Positions 6,982 to 8,776 of a stretch of DNA of 8,776 nt are shown here, one piece after another. The notes below the pieces were generated by a model. That model worked only from the letters and a program-made list of their open reading frames with translations, did no database searches and had not been told where the DNA came from. The DNA is taken from assembly GCA_900757465.1 (NCBI GenBank), contig CAAENY010000051.1, forward strand, positions 1 to 8,776, in the 5' to 3' direction. The translations under genes and the position numbers were made by a program. The first letter of the stretch is position 1. Each line of letters opens with the position of its first letter. This DNA is from an uncultured Collinsella sp. Lineage in GTDB: Bacteria > Actinomycetota > Coriobacteriia > Coriobacteriales > Coriobacteriaceae.

Positions 6982-8139
6982 CTAATTTCCGAGTTCCAAC
7001 CAGTTGCACAGAACATTTGCTCGCAGTCGCGTCTCGGCGCGCTTCATTGCCTCGGATTTGGCTTTATATCGAATCCCCAAACGACTGCAGACGCTTTTGA
7101 CTATGGCGTCTAGCTGTTTTTTGTCGTTAAGCATATCGTGGGTTACCAGGAACACATCGAAACCCATGCTCTGGAGCGCAGTCATGCGCTCCGCATCTTG
7201 GTCAAGTACCGCGCCTGACCCATGGATGACCTCACCTTGGATTTCGATAATTGCTGCCTTCATTAGGATTGGGTTTACAATCACGATGTCACCGTAGCAA
7301 ACCTTTTGACCTGCGATGCTTTGGGCTTCCTCGGATAGAGGGGTTAAATCGTTGAGGTATACGTATCTGAATCCTGAACCACCTAGACGTCGAGAACGAC
7401 TTAGAAGCAGGACCCCCGCGACCTCGAGTGGAGATGCAGCAATGCCGATAACCTGCTGAGCGGCATCATAAAACTGCTTTCCCCACATTTGACTTTTGAC
7501 CTTTTCGGCGAATCGATGCAAGTCGCTCAGTTCGATGAGTGGCTTTCTCATCCAAAGCGAAGTACCTTTGAGTTTCGTAACCTCTCTTCCATCCTCGCGA
7601 TTGTTCGTTTGGCCTTCATTTGCTGGGACCTTTACGGTTGTGCGGGCATAAACTCGTTTCCAAGGAATCTCGTCTTCGCCTTCTCCAAGTTCGAACAGAT
7701 CCTGCGTGCTGGAATTGCGATTCTCCTTTAACGCGATTTTTAACTGCATTTCGACAGCGGGGGTCGGCTCGAAAACAGAAAACCAGCCGCAAAGTTCGTA
7801 CATAGCCAGTACGAGATCTATTTGGGACACAAAGCGTGTCATAGTAAATAACGTGTTAAGCGGATTGGTGACGCTAAAGCCTAAATGAGTGTCGGTTGTT
7901 GTGCCGGTATCCGAAGCCCCTTCCCAGCGAATAGTGGAGCGCAATCCCGAGTGGTGATTACAACAACCTGGCGAAGCAACAGCGATAATCGGGGTCTTGA
8001 GGACATCGGTTACGAAAGGGGCTTGGGATAGGGCCCGCCAGCCGTCATCGGAGCTGGGTAGGCGCGGGTAGAGGTCATGCACCTGCGGTGGGCAGCGCCA
8101 GTAGCGGAATGCGGTGTTTGCGCAGACGATTTCGTCCAT
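6982..8139 (-). CDS. Orphan protein with Vsr/DUF559-like nuclease-fold C-terminus
   Basis: I do not recognise a named gene for this 385-residue protein. The C-terminal part follows the order seen in DUF559/Vsr-type PD-(D/E)XK nucleases. It shows S-P-L-E (236-239), Y-G-D (282-284) before a strand, E-I-Q in AIIEIQGEVIHG (296-307, Glu299 and Gln301), then D315, R318 and GFDVFLVTHDML (326-337). Gln sits where a Lys or Asp is usual. The N-terminal half (1-130) has a YWRCPP motif (13-18), a Cys-Cys-Asn-His-His cluster (59-63) and a SVTNPLNTL segment (89-97). These recall AbiEi-like defence regulators, but only loosely. A variable polar linker lies at about 140-190. The ATG at 8139 was chosen for its GGGGAGG SD four nt away; the frame stays open to 8346, but that extension looks non-coding. 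Base composition is well below the neighbours (27 G+C of 60 at 7681-7740), suggesting transfer. No partner toxin or methylase is adjacent. Confidence 0.8.
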   Translation of the reverse strand: MDEIVCANTAFRYWRCPPQVHDLYPRLPSSDDGWRALSQAPFVTDVLKTPIIAVASPGCCNHHSGLRSTIRWEGASDTGTTTDTHLGFSVTNPLNTLFTMTRFVSQIDLVLAMYELCGWFSVFEPTPAVEMQLKIALKENRNSSTQDLFELGEGEDEIPWKRVYARTTVKVPANEGQTNNREDGREVTKLKGTSLWMRKPLIELSDLHRFAEKVKSQMWGKQFYDAAQQVIGIAASPLEVAGVLLLSRSRRLGGSGFRYVYLNDLTPLSEEAQSIAGQKVCYGDIVIVNPILMKAAIIEIQGEVIHGSGAVLDQDAERMTALQSMGFDVFLVTHDMLNDKKQLDAIVKSVCSRLGIRYKAKSEAMKRAETRLRANVLCNWLELGN

Positions 8140-8190
8140 GTGGCCTCCCCTGGTTTCGACCGTAGGCCGTGCGGATTGCGGGCATGGCCG

Positions 8191-8218
8191 ATTATCTACC
8201 GGGGTATCATGCGGGTAA
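8191..8218 (-). promoter_or_regulatory. Candidate promoter of the accessory gene
   Basis: On the minus strand GATAAT (8191-8196) could be a -10, with a weak -35-like TTACCC (8213-8218) 16 bp upstream. It would give a leader of about 45 nt to the ATG at 8139. The -10 is a five-of-six match but the -35 is poor. Confidence 0.3.
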
Positions 8219-8476
8219 GTACGGGAAGCAAACCAAATGCTGACAAAAGCATGCCGAGTTCCGCCGAAAAACCGTCGTGTGATAGAAAACCGCTGGAAGG
8301 AGCTTTGGGCATGTGGTCCCTGTCTCCACATTTGCGCGCGGATCACATGGGGAATTCAATGAAAATACGCATGCGTTTTATACAAAACATGCAATGGCGT
8401 CAGCAAAAAGGGTGCGAAAAAAATGACGCCTTATACGACTACGATTCGTTTTGGAATCACCCTTGGTGTCAAAAAG
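8219..8476. other. Gene-free A/T-richer stretch upstream of the accessory gene
   Basis: I see no convincing gene. A second possible minus-strand promoter has -10 TATAAA (8377-8382) and -35-like TTGCTG (8401-8406) with an 18-bp spacer, but its leader would be over 200 nt. GGCGTCA (8396-8402) and TGACGCC (8424-8430) form a 7-bp inverted pair overlapping that -35. ACGCATGCGT (8366-8375 region) is a short palindrome, and ATGTGG/CCACAT form a small stem near 8311-8331. A perfect TTGACA also follows the tRNA terminator U-run but has no well-placed -10. Confidence 0.35.
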
Positions 8477-8505
8477 AAAAAAGCCAGAGGCTTAACACCT
8501 CTGAC
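8477..8505 (-). terminator. Intrinsic terminator of the tRNA-Val unit
   Basis: On the minus strand GTCAGAGG and CCTCTGGC form an 8-bp stem (one G-U pair) with a 7-nt loop, followed by six U, one C and five more U residues. It starts 12 nt after the encoded CCA of the tRNA. Confidence 0.9.
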
Positions 8506-8517
8506 CTGTACTTTAGA

Positions 8518-8592
8518 TGGTGGGCGATACAAGATTCGAACTTGTGACCCCATCCGTGTGAAGGATATGCTCTACCCCTGAGCCAATCGCCC
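8518..8592 (-). tRNA. tRNA-Val (anticodon CAC)
   Basis: The full 75-nt cloverleaf includes an encoded CCA end. The acceptor stem GGGCGAT/ATCGCCC is perfect. The D arm is GCTC/GAGC, and the anticodon stem TATCC/GGATG has loop TTCACAC (anticodon CAC, reading GTG). The variable loop is GGGTC, the T arm is ACAAG-TTCGAAT-CTTGT and the discriminator is A. Unlike the tRNA-Ala in this window, the 3' CCA is encoded. Confidence 0.97.
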
Positions 8593-8612
8593 GTCGCCTT
8601 TCGGCAAAAGAG

Positions 8613-8642
8613 ATACTAACATAGCCGTGCGTGGTTTACCAA
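8613..8642 (-). promoter_or_regulatory. Probable promoter of tRNA-Val
   Basis: On the minus strand TAGTAT (8613-8618) as -10 and TTGGTA (8637-8642) as -35 are separated by 18 bp. The -10 ends 20 nt before the tRNA 5' end. Each hexamer matches four of six consensus bases, so this is a moderate call supported mainly by position. Confidence 0.45.
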
Positions 8643-8696
8643 GAACTTTTTGCCCTCGATTGTAAATTCGTGGGCGCCCTTGATTGGCAACTTCAT
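8616..8696 (-). CDS. Possible 26-codon ORF (leader peptide or gene remnant)
   Basis: An ATG at 8696 is preceded by GGGAGGTG, a strong SD with six nt spacing. It opens a 26-codon frame starting MKLPIKGAHEFTIEGKKF and ending in TAG at 8616-8618. The SD plus a protein-like composition (alternating charged and hydrophobic residues) argue for translation. The small size, and the overlap of its last codons with the probable tRNA-Val promoter, argue against. The frame is also open upstream to the window edge through the palindrome, so it could be the 3' end of a longer ORF. I see no family resemblance. Confidence 0.25.
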   Translation of the reverse strand: MKLPIKGAHEFTIEGKKFLVNHARLC

Positions 8697-8703
8697 CCGA
8701 ACA
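8692..8703. repeat. Third half-site matching the palindrome arm
   Basis: TTCATCCGAACA here matches TTCATCCGTACA at 8713-8724 in 11 of 12 positions. It lies in the same orientation exactly 21 bp away, that is about two helical turns. The copy at 8725-8736 is the inverted partner within the palindrome. This half-site covers the start codon of the 26-codon ORF. Confidence 0.5.
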
Positions 8704-8705
8704 CC

Positions 8706-8743
8706 TCCCATATTCATCCGTACATGTACGGATGAATATGGGA
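8706..8743. promoter_or_regulatory. Perfect 38-bp palindrome, probable operator or RNA hairpin
   Basis: Each 19-bp half is the exact reverse complement of the other, with the centre at TGTACATGTACA-like sequence (core CATCCGTACATGTACGGATG). Pairing stops on both sides at 8705/8744. A perfect match of this length is far beyond what a typical operator shows or chance allows. As RNA it would make a long uninterrupted hairpin. Read on the minus strand, its last bases GGGA are part of the SD of the 26-codon ORF, so folding would partly hide that SD. No U-run follows, so it is not a plain terminator. Confidence 0.8.
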
Positions 8744-8757
8744 ACCCGATACCCTGA

Positions 8758-8776
8758 GGGCCGGACCGGCCGGCCC
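8758..8776. other. GC-rich stem at the right edge
   Basis: GGGCCGG (8758-8764) and CCGGCCC (8770-8776) form a perfect 7-bp stem around five bases and end exactly at the window edge, so the structure may be longer. It could be the base of a terminator for a neighbour outside the window or part of another repeat. Nothing more can be said from this side. Confidence 0.3.

Noticed and set aside
8140..8346. Upstream extension of the accessory protein by 69 residues
   Set aside because: The extension contains the candidate promoter and has random-looking composition, while the internal ATG at 8139 has a strong GGGGAGG SD.
8077..8547. Plus-strand frame of 156 codons
   Set aside because: It starts inside the accessory gene, crosses its promoter region and the tRNA-Val terminator, and ends within tRNA-Val. 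It has no domain or SD support.

Overview
The window reads as chromosomal DNA from a GC-rich Gram-positive bacterium. Protein style, strong Shine-Dalgarno (SD) sequences and the gene order fit the class Coriobacteriia, most likely Collinsella or a close relative. That placement is inference from style and synteny and was not tested by a search. Every gene I can support lies on the minus strand, so the reading order runs from high to low coordinates.

Positions 1-6340 are a compact, conserved housekeeping cluster. In transcription order it holds an ABC-F ribosome-associated ATPase, a small two-helix membrane protein, a site-2 (M50) metalloprotease-like membrane protein, scpA and scpB (the kleisin and winged-helix partners of SMC condensin), rluB (rRNA pseudouridine synthase) and cmk (CMP kinase). 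Gaps are mostly under 20 nt. The exceptions are 84 nt before scpA and 66 nt before cmk. scpB and rluB overlap by 14 nt. The end of cmk carries a strong SD for a gene just outside the left edge. The themes are translation and RNA modification, chromosome segregation and nucleotide supply.

Positions 6372-6529 hold a tRNA-Ala(GGC) unit with promoter, gene and intrinsic terminator. The terminator sits 31 nt upstream of the ABC-F start codon.

Positions 6530-8476 are accessory in character. A very GC-rich gene-free stretch (about 6540-6767) is followed by a 162-bp imperfect inverted-repeat element (6768-6929, arms matching at 30 of 37 positions). Then comes one lower-GC gene (6982-8139) for a 385-residue protein. 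Its C-terminal half looks like a Vsr/DUF559-type PD-(D/E)XK nuclease fold with a Q in the usual E-x-K/D position. No partner gene is visible beside it.

Positions 8477-8776 hold a tRNA-Val(CAC) unit with promoter, CCA-encoding gene and terminator. Beyond it lies a perfect 38-bp palindrome with a third matching half-site two helical turns away. Next to that is an SD and a 26-codon open frame that may be a leader peptide, a gene remnant or chance. A GC-rich stem runs into the right edge. The best candidates for something undescribed are the 38-bp palindrome array, the inverted-repeat element and the orphan nuclease-like gene.
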